From positions 21,873,628 through 21,937,627 of the forward strand of contig NC_084897.1 of assembly GCF_958979055.1 (NCBI RefSeq): a stretch of 64,000 bases of DNA, written 5' to 3'. The notes below the pieces were generated by a model. The model was not told the origin of the DNA, did not search any database, and saw nothing but the letters and a program-made list of their open reading frames with translations. Origin of the DNA: Alnus glutinosa. Lineage: Eukaryota > Streptophyta > Magnoliopsida > Fagales > Betulaceae. The translations under genes were made by a program, and so were the position numbers. Numbering within the stretch: the first letter of the stretch is position 1; every line of letters begins with the position of its first letter. Shown piece by piece: positions 12,691 to 26,300 of this stretch.

Positions 12691-12910
12691 TTGGTGGTTG
12701 GTGTTAAATGTTCACTTATCCCAAAAACTTAAGTCGATAGAAAATGATGAATTTTATCATTTATTTAACACTCTCTCTCAACAAGTATGGTTTAACATGT
12801 GGAATATTTAATTGAAATAGGAGGTAGACTATGAAGTTAGAGTTTAAACATATAACTTCTACTCTGATATCATGTTAAATCATTAGTTGTCCTACAAACT
12901 CAAGCTCCTA
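12690..12910 (+). repeat. Dispersed repeat with a PBS-like word (LTR/TRIM-type remnant)
   Basis: The end of this stretch, CTCTGATATCATGTTAAATC followed by a TTAGTTGTCC-like tail, resembles 34996-35038 (CTCTGATACTATGTTAAATC). GCTCTGATA... is the complement of the plant initiator-Met primer-binding-site word TATCAGAGC. That suggests a degraded LTR-type or TRIM family element in reverse orientation. Ends and target duplication were not found. Confidence 0.4.
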
Positions 12911-12919
12911 GGAAAGAGT

Positions 12920-13310
12920 TTTAGGTGGCATCTGTCAGTGTGAAGTGGTGGCTGGAGATTGGCCTAGTACGACGGCCGTCAAATGTGCCAAACACTATGG
13001 TTGGAGGATGGCTGGTAGTCGGCAGTAGGTTGGGGTTGAGAGTGGCTGGAGATGGAGCGGAGCAGTGATCAGTGAGTTGGGCCGTGTATGACCGGAGACT
13101 GGGCCAAACGATGGTCGGCAATGCATCGGCCCAGACGGTGGCAGGGTTGGATGGTGGGCAGAGATGGAGTCGGGTGGTGGCCAGCAAGCTGGGCCAAGGA
13201 TGGTTGGAGACTAGGTTGAATAATGGTCAATGATGGACCATGCTGAACAATGGCCAGCAATAGGCAAGGCCTAAAGGCGATCGACAGTGGGCCAGGCCGA
13301 GCACTCATAA
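12920..13310. repeat. GC-rich degenerate tandem repeat
   Basis: Loose repeats of a GGCTGGAGAT / TGGCCAGCAA / GGGCCAAGGATGGTTGGAGA theme run through this block, which is much more GC-rich than its surroundings. The open frames on either strand are by-products of the repeat. It looks like a diverged minisatellite or part of an old element. It lies within the segment missing from unit A. Confidence 0.5.
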
Positions 13311-15700
13311 AAACCCTAATTTACAAAACCTCCTTGTCTCATGATAACAACCTCATGAAAGCTCCTCATCCTCCATTATCACAACAATCAAACACTCACG
13401 AACACTTGCTTAACCCAATCCAACCATACACAATACATATCAACTAAAATTTCAAAGCTCCAAATAACATTACGAAAGAGTAGGGTTTTTTCCTTCTAGA
13501 TTGCTTCCCCAAAGCTTTTCCCCACTTCCTTCTCTTTCTTTCTTTCCTTCTCCCTTCTCCCTTCTCTCAGCCTCACTCTTAGTTTTTCAAGCCCGCGGAC
13601 GAATATATGGAAACTTAAGTTTTTCGGTAAATAGGCTTAGGAAGTTGATGTAACTTGAGCTCGGTCGATCAAGTCTCATACTCGATCCACTGAGAATGAT
13701 CCGATATCATTAAATGCATGTCCCGTCGCTAATTGGTCTATCGAAATCATGACTTGCCAGGTTAAATGCGGATCAACTTGGATCAAATCGCCACTCTACC
13801 ACATTAAATGCGCACCACACCATTGTTCAATCAATCGAGATCACCAACCCCAAATCTCAACTGTTCATTTTCCCGCACGATAATATTTTTACGGGTTGTA
13901 TGATTCTCTCAGTCGATCTAGCCCTCTCCTCAGCCGATCAAGACTTGTGTAGAAACTTGGAAATTTCGAGTTTCGGTTCTGATTTTCGGTCCTTTTTTCG
14001 TGCTCAAGTTTATCATTCTTGATGTTTATAAATTTAATACTTTATCTCAATATTTCTACGCCTCTAATTTTTGAATTCCTTTATTTTTCTCAGGTGTTAC
14101 ACCAATAATAGCTTATTTCTTTTTTCAATGAATAGCTATTCCGCGTGGCCCAACTTAGTCAAGGAAAATTTGGGGTCTAGAGAAGCAGGAAAAGTGCTTA
14201 TTTTTCAGATGAAGTTTTTTGTTTTGCATATATTTTCCTAATGATTATAATCTAAGCTTTGTTTGTACGAGTGGTTCATGGACTACACGACAATGCAATA
14301 ACTCAGATTCAAACACTGAAATCATATAATTTGTCTCCTCAACTCAACTTACATATAATTTTGGAATTTATGTACATGAAAGTTATAATCAAAGGGTAAT
14401 TAAGAGTAACTTGCAGCAAAATGCTCGGTAACAAGTGGGTTAAAAAAAAAATTACATGCGCAGTAGAATTTTGACAGCAATTTGAGTGTCTATTGTGCCA
14501 TTATTAATTGACAACGACCTCAATCATTTTTTCTGGTAAGCTTTCACGTCGCTTAATCCTATTTTAACAGTTCTTAATTGAGCTTAAAGCATCAGTTTGA
14601 GCATTATACATTTATACGTACCTTTTGTTCCAAAACTAAAAAATCACTGCTTTTAAAAAGTCTGAAAAAGGAAAGGATTTGCCAACTAGGAACATCCAAC
14701 GGGTGAATAGTGACATTTAGTTTGGTGGGTATTCGTTATTTTGAAAACCTTGAATAGTTTACAAGTTTTTTAAAATGATTACTTAACCTTTAAGCTATAA
14801 TTAAGATAAAATAACAACTTCAGCATGTGGAATAGTGGGCTCTTTATTATGTCCCGTAGGAGTTTGTCACCGCTTAATCCCAAAATGTTCGAATTCCCGA
14901 CTTTTGTTATGAAACCATGATTACCACTTATCTCAAAAATTTAAACTTCATGCAAGGACAGAAGACACAGAACCAAATGGCTCGGGAGCACAACCCTGGT
15001 CATGAAATTTTCTTTCTTTGTTCTTAAGATTGATTTGGCCAAAGTGAACACAAATATTATGCGAAAAAATATTCAACAAAAATCTTAATAAATTAATAAT
15101 CACGCAAACCTCAGCCACCTTCCAACTTCTACCGTGTTTATTTCCAACAACAGCTAGATGTTCTGGCCGTGCACGACAAAGCATTCGACATGATAATCCA
15201 AAAAAAAATTCTCTGTTTTTTTTTGTTTGTTTCAAGGATGTAACCCATATGGGTTACAAGCTCGTGTCACAAACATGTAAGCATAACATAATTAGATTAA
15301 TCTAATCTTAGACATATCAATCTCAAACCCCTTTTAGGCTTTTAGCATATTCTCAGTGGTAAAGCACAAAAAAGATGGATATTCTTTTGGTGATTCTGCA
15401 ATGGGATATGCCGTTCGCAATAGAAATTGTGAGTTCCATGGAAGTTTTATGATACCATTCATCTGCTGACCAAATTACCCTCATATGTCCAATCAAGGAA
15501 ATCAAGCACACAATACATAGCTTAGTTATCTAAATAACAAAAAATTAACAAAATGGGTTGATTTGATTCTTCAAATGCCACTAGAATCTACAGAAATTCC
15601 ACAAGCAAGACAACCTTCATTAGTCATAATCCAGTTCGTAGAAGGCTAGGATGCATGTCATCATCATATGTAAATGGAAGCAACATGGGAATCCCATGTG
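13311..15700. other. Intergenic, end of unit B and upstream region of PLD zeta
   Basis: No gene is recognised. 13719-14620 is the partner of 5686-6588. After 14626 the DNA is single copy here. The minus-strand open frame at 14948-15235 shows no known domain and lies in AT-rich sequence. The last part is the presumed PLD zeta promoter. Confidence 0.45.
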
Positions 15701-15861
15701 ACCCTCGGTAACCAAAAACTTGAGAACCGGGAAGGTTGTACTTTCCGAAAAACTATAAAGACCGTTAATCGTTGTCGTAGAAAGCTTCTTCTTTTACCTC
15801 AGAAACCAAACTCTCTGTCTCGCTTAGAAGAAAAAAAATATACAGAAAAAAAAAACCAGAA

Positions 15862-15866
<5 letters not shown>

Positions 15867-15958
<92 letters not shown>
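15867..15958. repeat. Compound (CT)n(AT)n microsatellite in the PLD zeta leader
   Basis: About 26 CT units (15867-15918) are followed directly by about 19 AT units (15919-15957). The tract ends about 55 bp before the PLD zeta start codon, so it probably lies in the 5' UTR or core promoter. Length variation between individuals is expected. Confidence 0.9.
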
Positions 15959-15960
<2 letters not shown>

Positions 15961-16013
15961 GTTAAAGCACATGCCAAAGCTGAAATATATTGGTTCCGTG
16001 AGAGCAGTTTGGG

Positions 16014-19000
16014 ATGTCATCGGAGAGGCTTATTGCCAGAGGTGTGCCACAGTCAGAGGCTCCGATGATGTCAAGGTCTCACTCATCCCGGCAATGTGGG
16101 GAACAGGTGCGGATCTTCGAGGAGTTGCCGACGGCCACGATCGAGTCGGTTTCACGGCCCGATACTGGAGATATCAGCCCCATGCTTCTGTCTTACACCA
16201 TTGAGCTCCAATACAAGCAGGCATGCACCAACTCTCTCTCTCTCTCGTTTCTCTGTATCTCTTGGTTTTATTTGCTGAGTTTCTGTCTAGTTTGATGAGA
16301 AAAGGTGGGAAAATAGAGAAAACCGGTTTCTGGGTGTTATGTTGTTTTCTTGTTCTGGGATTCTGACATGAGGAAAAGTTTGAGTCTGTTATGCAAAATA
16401 GTTGTCCGAGGCGTATTTTGAGTGTGAGATTTTTTTTTTTTTCCCTTTTTCTTTCTATTTATCTACTTTTGGTATATTATATAGGAACCAAATGGAGATC
16501 AATTGAATTGGAATTATGGGTTGTGTTTAACTCCAGCTAACTGATAACTAATGATGAGCTAGGAATATGACAAATTGTTTTTAAGACACGTTTGGAGCCT
16601 CTTAGTCTTTGATCAAGTTAAGAGCTTATGAGTTTTCTTTTTCTTTCTCTCTCTCTGACTCTGCTATGTTTATTGTTATGAGATGGCTAAGATTTAAAGA
16701 ATTTTGCAGTTCTCACTTTTGTTAGTTTTTTAAATAGTTGCTAGAATCAGGTTCATTACTGATCTTAAGAACTTGGGGCAAAGCATTCTTGAGGGGAATA
16801 ATTGCACTTCAAAAAACCCCAGAAAAATGCATTTAATAATTTACAGAAAAAATGATAAATGCTGTTTAAATGAACAATTACTGTTTAATTATGTTGAAAG
16901 TGATGATTTTAATTGGAACTGGGGTGCTTATTATAGGATCATTTTGATTATGAGTTACAAATAGAAAAAATGTCCCAGTTAGGTATTATAACTGCAATTT
17001 TGGCCTTTTTGTTTGTTCATTTATTATGAAAAGTCTAATGCATTTCAATATTGAGCAATGCTAATCTTCACACCGGCTAACATTGTGTGTTTTAAATGGC
17101 TTTTTTTTTTTTTTTTTCTAAAGTGTCTGACATAAGAAACCCCTTAAAACACGCTACAGTAGCCAGTGTGAAATAGTGTAATAAATGGGTGTGAAGAATA
17201 ACATTACTCTTCAATCTTATTTGCCATTGTCCTTAGAGCATCTTTAGTTTGATATTCTTTTGAGTTTTAAGAGTCATTCAATATTGTGTCATGAGAATAG
17301 ATCTTGCAGCTACAATGTGCAATTAATGATTGTATTCATATTGAACAGTTCAAGTGGCGTTTACTGAAGAAAGCATCACAAGTTCTCTATTTACATTTCG
17401 CTTTGAAGAAACGTGCATTTATTGAGGAATTATATGAGAAACAAGAACAGGTTGGCCTATTATACATGGCATGTCCTGGTCAATTTTTTTAACATTCATG
17501 GACCTGTAGGCTAGCCCAGTTTTGAACTTCATGGTCTTCATTATTGTGTACCTGTCATGATTATCATTTAACTTCTGATGGGAATTTTTCCTGAAAGGTT
17601 AAAGAATGGCTTCACAGCTTAGGAATAGTGGATCAAACAGCAGTGGTCCAAGATGATGATGAACCTGATGATGGAGCTATTCCTTTGCAGTATGAAGAAA
17701 GTGTTAGAAACAGGTGAATGCTAATCCTATATTGTCCGTTCTGTTTAGAACTTGGAACTAATAAAGCACTTTCTTCCATATTTGTTGTTCTTGCATCTCT
17801 TTTGGTGCCTAAAAAGGAGATTTTTGGGATTTGGTTCATTATGCAGAAATGTTCCATCAATTGCTGCTTTTCCAATAATCCGCCCAGCATTAGGAGGGCA
17901 ACAGTCCATTTCAGACAGAGCAAAGGTGGCAATGCAGGGCTATCTGAATCACTTTCTGGGAAACATGGATATTGTAAACTCCCGGGAGGTGAGCATTTAA
18001 TAATATTTGGTGCTTCTACCATAATGAAACTAATTTTTAATTTTTAATTTTTTAATTTTTTTTTTGTATTTAGATCCTTTTGAATAGTTAGTTTAACTAA
18101 TAGCCAGTCGTCTTCAACTTCAAAGATTTTGGCATGGGGTTCGATGGTTCTTTTATATCGATAACAACATCTGCATATACATGCTTGGGAACTGAAATTT
18201 ACATTCTGGTCTTTCCAACGTTACCCAATAACCATCACATCCTTTACTTGTGAATGTAAGATATTTCTTGAAAGTCTCATTCTTTAGCTAATTTTAGAGG
18301 AATGTGAGTTCTGTGTATATCAATGTATCCTCTTCCAGGTTGTTTTCTGCTAATTTGACAATTATGCCTGCTTCTGCAGAAAGTCCAAAATGTTGTTCTT
18401 GAACAGCTATAGGAATGTGAATTTGGGCGAGCCCCTTCTTTTCTTTTCTTTCCTATTTTTTTCTTTCTTTCTTTTTGGGGGGGTGGGGGTGATCTTTTAA
18501 ACTTGATTCAAGGCAAGCATTTTGACATTGCTTAATAAATACTGAAATTTATTGCAAATTGTCCATCAATCTTTTGTTACTGGCTGCTTATACCATTTGT
18601 CGTGACAAGTGCCTTTGGATTGTAGGTATGCAAATTTTTGGAGGTCTCAAAGTTGTCATTTTTACGGGAGTATGGTTCAAAGTTGAAAGAAGGTTACGTA
18701 ATGGTGAAGCATCTACCAAGGGTTGATTCTGATGTGCAATGTTGGGTGTTACGTTGGTCCAGTTGTTGCCAAAGCAATTGGGAAAAGGTTTGGTTGCTGA
18801 ACTTTTATCCTTTAAATTTTCTTTCTTTTTCTTTTTCTTTTTTATCTTTTTGAAAGAGGGGGGGGTGCTTGTGACAAAAATTAAGTAATACTTTTCTTGT
18901 CAGAATTCAGAGCCGGATGCAGAGCCACATGTAATAGAAACAATCCAGTTAAAAGACTGTTACAAGGAATAACTCCCTGAACTGGAAAACTGTTACATGC

Positions 19001-20328
19001 CTCAAAATTCTGTCTTGAAGCATCTTTTATTGATCTAAAGACTGGAAAATACCTAATGATCAGGATGATGCCATCACTTTGAAAGTGCTTTTTTTGAAAA
19101 ATACAGAGAAGAACTTGAATATATTTTCCCACACACTAATACATGTACAAGTATTAGAAATTGGACAGAAATTTATACAAGTGGGGTGAGATACGTTTCC
19201 ATAATTAGAGAGAATCATATCACACTACATAAGGAAAGACAGTTGTGCATGATTGACTTGTTTTGTATGGCATGAGTGAGCTTTCCATCTTGAGATGATG
19301 TTCTTCCCTTTGATGAATTTTTTGATTTGTGGTGTGAATACTTCATCTGGCATATCTTGGCATTTCATGCACCAAATCTGCAGATTTGATGATCTGCTCA
19401 ATCTTGGCTCGAGCCAGGATCTAGCGGGGCTGGACTAGAATGGTCCGCTAGAGCCAAGATTGAGCGAAGCTAAACCAGAATGGTCCGCTAGATGTCTGCT
19501 CAATCCAGGATCGAGTGGTTCCTTTTGCAGAATGCTGTGAACTTCTCTAACACTTTTCACAATGTGTCTGTATCCACTCCCTAGCTGGAGTTACTAAATT
19601 TAATTCAACAGATGGGGGCACTTGCGTTAGTCCATTAGTAGCCTTCAATCTACTTATTTCATTAAGTTTTTGGACAAATAGAACCTTATCACACCAATTG
19701 TTGAAGATTACTTTAAATAACTTCTTTAGATCGTTGTATGCTGGCTGCATATGGGCTCAAAAAAAAAAAAATGGCATCTGGAAAAGAATGGGTGTTGGAG
19801 AACAAATTATCATCCTGACCATTGGTCACAATCTAGCTTCCTCCTAATTGGATATTTGTACATGCTATCTGACCATTTAATGATCTCTCCAATCTAGTTG
19901 GTGGAATGACTCTTTAACACTATTCAAGGAAGGGTTGGGGGCCTGGGGCATCAGCACCATCTCTTTTAATTTGTCAAATATTTGTTGGCCTCAGCATGTT
20001 GAAACCCTTCTTTTGGCCACTGGACTTCCCAATCCAGTTGGTGGTAACACTCGTAATGATCAACTTTATGAAGATCCCATTGTATTCTGGAAGCTAGCAC
20101 ATTGGTCTTGATAAACCCCAATTTATTAATTTGTCTCCACCAATACATAAGCAATCCTAAATTATGTTCTCATCTTTCCCTTAAATTCAAATCTTAGACA
20201 TCCCCAAAACCACTTATCCATCAAATAGCTTCCCAAAAACTCGTGTTACTGTTTACAGCCCTTAACAGCAATCCAAAAACTTGAGTTCTCTTCCATGTTT
20301 TGCCTCCAAACCAAATTCTTTTTTTTTT

Positions 20329-20375
<47 letters not shown>

Positions 20376-23300
20376 AGTAGAAACTCTAACCCTATCCCTA
20401 GCTTGTCCAAAACCTTAAAATAAGTTCTTGTCCAAAAACTCCTACATCAGGTTTGGTATCACAGCCATTGTCCTATGTCATTAGTGTTCATGCATAATTG
20501 ATCAAGTCAAGTCATACATAATGAATCCCACTTGAAAATCAAGCTGTTTTGGTCTTAGCTTTCATAAATTATAAACATATCATTTATGCTAAGAATGCCT
20601 GTCCACTTAAAGCCCACATTAGAATAATATCGAATTTTGTTGCCTGCAACCTGTATGTCATCTCTGGTTACTTTGTAAACTGTAATTTAGTCGTTATTCA
20701 CACCTTATCTGCATGCAGGTGTGGGCTGTTTTAAAACCGGGTTTCCTGGCCTTGATGGATGATCCTTTTGAAACCAAACTCTTGGACATAATTGTTTTTG
20801 ATGTACTACCACTACCGGTCTCCAGCAGAAAGGAGGGGTCACAAGTATACTTAGCAAATCATATAAAGGAACATAATCTCTTACGTTATGCATTTAGGGT
20901 GAGTGAACTGTTTTTGTCTTTACTTCTTCAAGGCTTAAAGATTCTAATCATTATGTCATATATAGATTGATGCTGTATTTGCTTTCCATTTACTACTTTG
21001 TAATGTTTTCATTCAGTCCAATGCAATTGCCTTCTGATAGTTCTGGTAATCTATATCCCAAGCAATTGAACTTTGTGCTGCCAGAGAATTAGGTGGTATA
21101 AGTAATTGAACCTGCAGGAGGCCAATTTCAAATTTATAAGATTGTGGCTTAATATATACTTTTATGTGTCATAATTTTTTGGCTTAATTACTTCTTTAGA
21201 AGTGTCGTAAACGATTTGGAAATTTACTTCTTTTGATACCAGTTAGTCTAAATATATGATTTTTATTTTTATTTTTTCAATTTGATTCTGATGACAAAAA
21301 ATTGGAAATGTTGAAAGGCCACTTGTGGAAATCGGAGCATAAAGTTAAGAACCACAAGTAGTGCCAAAGTTAAAGAATGGGTTACTGCTATCAACAATGC
21401 TGGTCTAAAATCTCAAGAGAGTTGGTGCCATCCTCAACGTTTTGATTCCTATGCTCCCCAAAGAGGTTTGATAGAAGATGGAAGCCAGGCTCAATGGTTT
21501 ATAGATGGGCAAGCAGCCTTTGAAGTAATTGCTTCTTCAATAGAGAATGCAAAATCAGAGGTTTATTTTTTTATTTTTTCTGTATTAACACATAATGCAT
21601 ACAATTCATGCCAGTGTCTATTCCTTTTGACTGAAAGATTGAAAACCGTATGCAGATATTCATTACTGGGTGGTGGCTTTGCCCAGAACTGTATTTAAGA
21701 CGTCCTTTTGGTAGTAATCCTTCCTCTCAGCTTGATGCATTACTAGAAGCAAAAGCTAAGCTAGGGGTTCAGGTGCAAAAACATATGATTCTTTCTCCTT
21801 CTTGATCAAATGTATTATTTTGGCTTTGGGGTGTTTTTTGATGTCTTTGTCTACCTTTAGAACCTAGACAAATTACTTGGTTCTTTTCTTTCTTTTGTTA
21901 TTACATTTACTTCTGCCATACTCTCATATAAAGTGTAGAAATTGTTTCTGGAAAGAATTAACATAGATTGTATCAAGTGCTTATAAAGCTATAATCAATA
22001 CAAACTGTAATATGTAGCAGGGTTTGGAATCATGCTGTAGTTGTATGATCAGAAATGACACTTTATTAGACTTGAAAAGCAGCATCTAAGCTTGCTCGTG
22101 TGATGAAACTCATAGACAAAAAAAAAGGATTGTTCTTGAAAGAGAGGTTTAGACCTAATTTTTTATCATGCTGTTTGTATTTATTGTAGGACAAATACTG
22201 TGAATGAGAAGGTTTTGGCATCAGTCTCAATCTGTTTTTATTCTGTTGGGATGACAGTTGGACATTATCTCTGGTTATTCATTACGCAACTGAGTTTAAA
22301 GAACTCGGTTATTATGCGCATTTTAGTATCTGGTTCAATTGCCAGTCTTACTATGTATAAATGGCATTAGAATGAACTGCTCTATGTGCAGCCATCTATC
22401 CCCATCATTTAGTGCAATTCTATGATATAGACTAATTTTCATTATTGCAACTCTGACTTGGATGATTCGAGGATCAGGGTCAGATATCATCCTTGTGATA
22501 CAACTTGAAGCCCACCATCAGTTCTTAGTCTCTTCCTTTGTTCAGTTCATCCCGTTTTCCCTTTTCATGTCATATTTTTGTTATTGTTCTCTTCCTACTT
22601 CTGTAATAAATTCTGCCTGCTTTCTGTGGACTTGAGCATAATTTAGATTTAACTTTAAGCTAATGATATGCAGATTTACATTCTTCTTTACAAGGAGGTA
22701 TCTATTGCTTTAAAAATCAACAGTATGTACAGTAAGAAAAGGCTCCTTAACATTCATGAGAATGTGAGGGTATTGCGATATCCAGACCATATATCCACTG
22801 GAGTTTATTATTGGTATGCGGTTTGTGGTTTGAACTCATTCAGAATTCTTATTGACATCTATGGATTTATTTTAGATATATACTTAGCAATTACTATCAA
22901 CTTGGTTTCCTGCTGATTCTCATCAATTACTTCTGCGTACATACAGGTCACACCATGAAAAACTTGTCATTGTTGACTCTAAGATTTGCTTTATTGGAGG
23001 ATTAGATTTATGCTTTGGCCGTTATGACACAATTGAACACAGAGTGGGTGATTGCCCTCCTGTGATATGGCCTGGAAAAGACTACTATAATCCAAGGTAT
23101 TTTATCTCTCTTCTTACCTTTAAAATGATTTAGAACATTTTGCAGACAATGAAGCAGATATGAATTTTGGTTTAGATGTTTATCTAAATATACTTCTCTG
23201 TTAGATGATTATGGTACAAATATTATGCATCTAGCTTTTTTCATATATAATACACGTCTTCAGAACTTGTAGAGTGATATTTAACTCTCAACATGTGGAC

Positions 23301-26300
23301 TCTGCCAGAAAAGTTATAGTAAGTCTTGTAAACTAGTGTTGGGAGAAAACTTTTGTTATTCAGTAATCTAAAATAATTAGAAAAATACAATACCACCGAG
23401 CCTTGGTATCATTAAACTGAATCTATAAAAAACTTTTCATTCCTTGTAAGCAGCTATAAACTTTGGTCAGCAATTAATAATTTGTGATATTAATAGTTTT
23501 TTTGTGTGTGTGTAGAGAATCTGAACCAAATTCTTGGGAAGACACAATGAGAGATGAATTGGATCGTAGAAAATATCCTCGTATGCCATGGCATGATGTC
23601 CATTGTGCTCTTTGGGGACCGCCCTGTCGTGACGTTGCTAGGCACTTTGTGCAGCGCTGGAACCATGCTAAGGTTAATCTTTGGTTAGTTAATATATTCT
23701 TTATGTGTCAAAGTAATTCTTTATATAACATAATGAAACATTTATTCAGAGAAACAAAGCTCCAAATGAACAAACAATTCCACTGCTTATGCCTCACCAC
23801 TGCATGGTCCTTCCTCATTACATGGGAAGAAGCAGAGAGATAGATATTAAACACGAGAACTCAGAAGAAAACCAGAAAGGCATCAGCAGGCAGGAATCTT
23901 TTTCGTCACTATCACCTTTGGAAGATATCCCATTGCTTTTGCCTCAGGAAGCTGATGGACTAGCGGCTTTGAATGTAGGCTCAAAGTTAAACGGCCTACA
24001 TATGAATCACAGTCTTCTTGATCAGCCAAATGGGGTCAGTGGAAATTTCTCATCTACATTCCAAGAGCCAGAAGTTGAAGCCTCAGTTGCAGATACAGAG
24101 ATTAAAGGCTTTGTAAATGACCTTGACTCTCTCGATCTTCAAAGTGAAATAGATTCAAATGCGGTCCCAGAGTGTGGCATGAAAACTTTAGATGAGTGGT
24201 GGGAAACTCCCAAGGAAGTCAATCATGCTGTTGCAGGGAACGACTGCATTGGTCCGCGTACTGCATGCCGTGTTCAGGTTAGCTATACCTCATGGAGTCT
24301 ATAAGCATAACATGAATTTTGTTTGAGGAAGTAGGAGACAATATTTTATGTATTGTTAATTCCTACTTCCATCCTGATGTATCTCAATTTTCCTTTTTAA
24401 TCTTTCGTCTTCTGCCTTCTTGAATGAATATGTGATGTATAGGTTATTAGAAGTGCCAGCCATTGGTCTGTTGGAACAAGTCAAACTGAAGAAAGCATTC
24501 ATAGTGCTTATTGTTCTATCATTAAGGACGCAGAGCATTTTATCTACATAGAGGTAACAAAAGTTTGTCAGACTAACTCTGATTTCTGATAGATGAGTTT
24601 AAAACGAATTAGATTCCCCTGACCTTACCTTAGATATACAACTTGGTCCTGCTGAAAATTCTAATTTGTGCACAGCATATTGATATTGTGACTAGTGGAA
24701 TATGTTTTTTGAGAAAAAGGGTAATTTGTGGATCACTTTGATTGTCTTTTTCGGCCAGCATCTCACTCTCTTTATTGTTTGCTTGCTTCCAGAATCAATT
24801 TTTCATATCGGGGTTTAACGGGGATGAGACAATACAAAACCGTGTCCTAGAAGCTTTATACAGTCGTATTTTGCAAGCACATAAACAACAGAAGTGTTTC
24901 AGGGTCATCGTTGTCTTGCCACTCTTACCTGGCTTCCAGGTACTTGTACTTGGTTTTATTTCCAAACAATGAACAAAAAGTTTAAATACCTAAGCCTTTA
25001 CTTCTATTGTGAACTTTTATTACAGGGGGGTCTGGATGACGGTGGTGCAGCAACTGTTAGAGCCTTAACCCATTGGCAGTATCGTACTATTTCCAGAGAA
25101 AAGCACTCAATACTGCATAAACTTAATGCTATTCTTGGTCCTAAAACCCATGATTATATTTCTTTCTTTGGTCTGAGATCCTACGGTAGACTTTTCGATG
25201 GTGGTCCGGTGGCTACCAGTCAGGTAATGTCTTGCACTACATGCCTCCATTTTATGCAGCCTTTTGTGTCCCAGATAGAACTTTTGGGTTTTTACATATA
25301 TATATATATTTACCTTTTGAACTCCTATCCCATAGGCAGTCCTACATGCACCATGTGTGACATAGAGCCTCTTCACAATTGATTACATTGCCTCCCACAG
25401 TTAAGTGCAGTATAATTGCAACTGGACCAAAAGGCCAGTGGTGTATGTGCTTCATACTCTGCCCCTTTGAACCTCGTAATGGGTTGAGGTGTTGTCTCTT
25501 CCCAAACCTGTGCCTCTATACTCAACAAATAAAGCTCAGATTAATGCATGTACGAAAGAAGATTGTTTTTCACTTTTTATTAAACAGTATTGGTTCCCAT
25601 GAATATTTAGCTTTTTTCTCGTTGCAGATTCTCACTTTTATGCTGTATGCAGGTTTATGTGCACAGCAAATTAATGATAATAGATGACCGAATTGCTTTG
25701 ATTGGATCATCCAACATAAATGATAGGAGTTTGCTAGGATCAAGAGACTCAGAGGTATAATCTCTACTTTAGCTCAAGGGCTACCTTTCTGAGCATATAA
25801 AAGAGTTCAAATTCGGAATGCATTTACTGAAGTTGTTCCTTGGTGATCTAAGCCAAGAATATAAGCTGTTCCCCAGATTTAGAAAATGCCAGAGAACTGT
25901 TATGTTTTCATTTATCCATTACCATAAACCATATGCACAGATGCAATTTTTTAATCCAAATGGTAGAGATAATTGCAGTAAAAAGTACAATTTGTGTGCT
26001 CGTTGTTGTCAGCATATTCTAGTAAAAGGATGTGTTGTTTCAGTTGTTGTTCGATATGGAAGGAAAAGGTTTCTCCTAGTGTCTGTGTTTGGTTTAATGT
26101 CCCCACGAGTTAAGTCACTTTCTCTTGGAACATTCAGCCAGTCAACTATAGTTTTGCCTCATTTCTTGGAAAAAATTAGGAAAATAAGATATCCTCTTAG
26201 TAGCATAATTCAAATAATGCTATCAGGGCGATTGTCTGTTAGATACAATTTTGAGAAAATAATGATTTAAATAGACTCTAAAAGAAGAGATCAACTCTCA

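Larger units (their letters stand above)
6589..14626 (+). repeat. Tandem duplication, unit B (downstream copy)
   Basis: Second copy of the duplicated segment, longer than unit A mainly because it keeps about 1.9 kb (11801-13719) that unit A has lost. It contains the intact TPR gene. It also has a private (AAT)n microsatellite at 9855-9897 in intron 4. Confidence 0.9.

Noticed and set aside
12921-13308. Pro/Ser/His-rich open frames on the minus strand
   Set aside because: They derive from a degenerate GC-rich repeat and show no domain.
15674-16204. Long open frame through the CT/AT microsatellite ahead of PLD zeta
   Set aside because: It is open only because dinucleotide repeats have no stops. 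The true PLD zeta start is in another frame at 16014.
20385-20402. Telomere-like CTAACCCTATCCCTAGC
   Set aside because: Only one imperfect pair of units, not an array of TTTAGGG/CCCTAAA.
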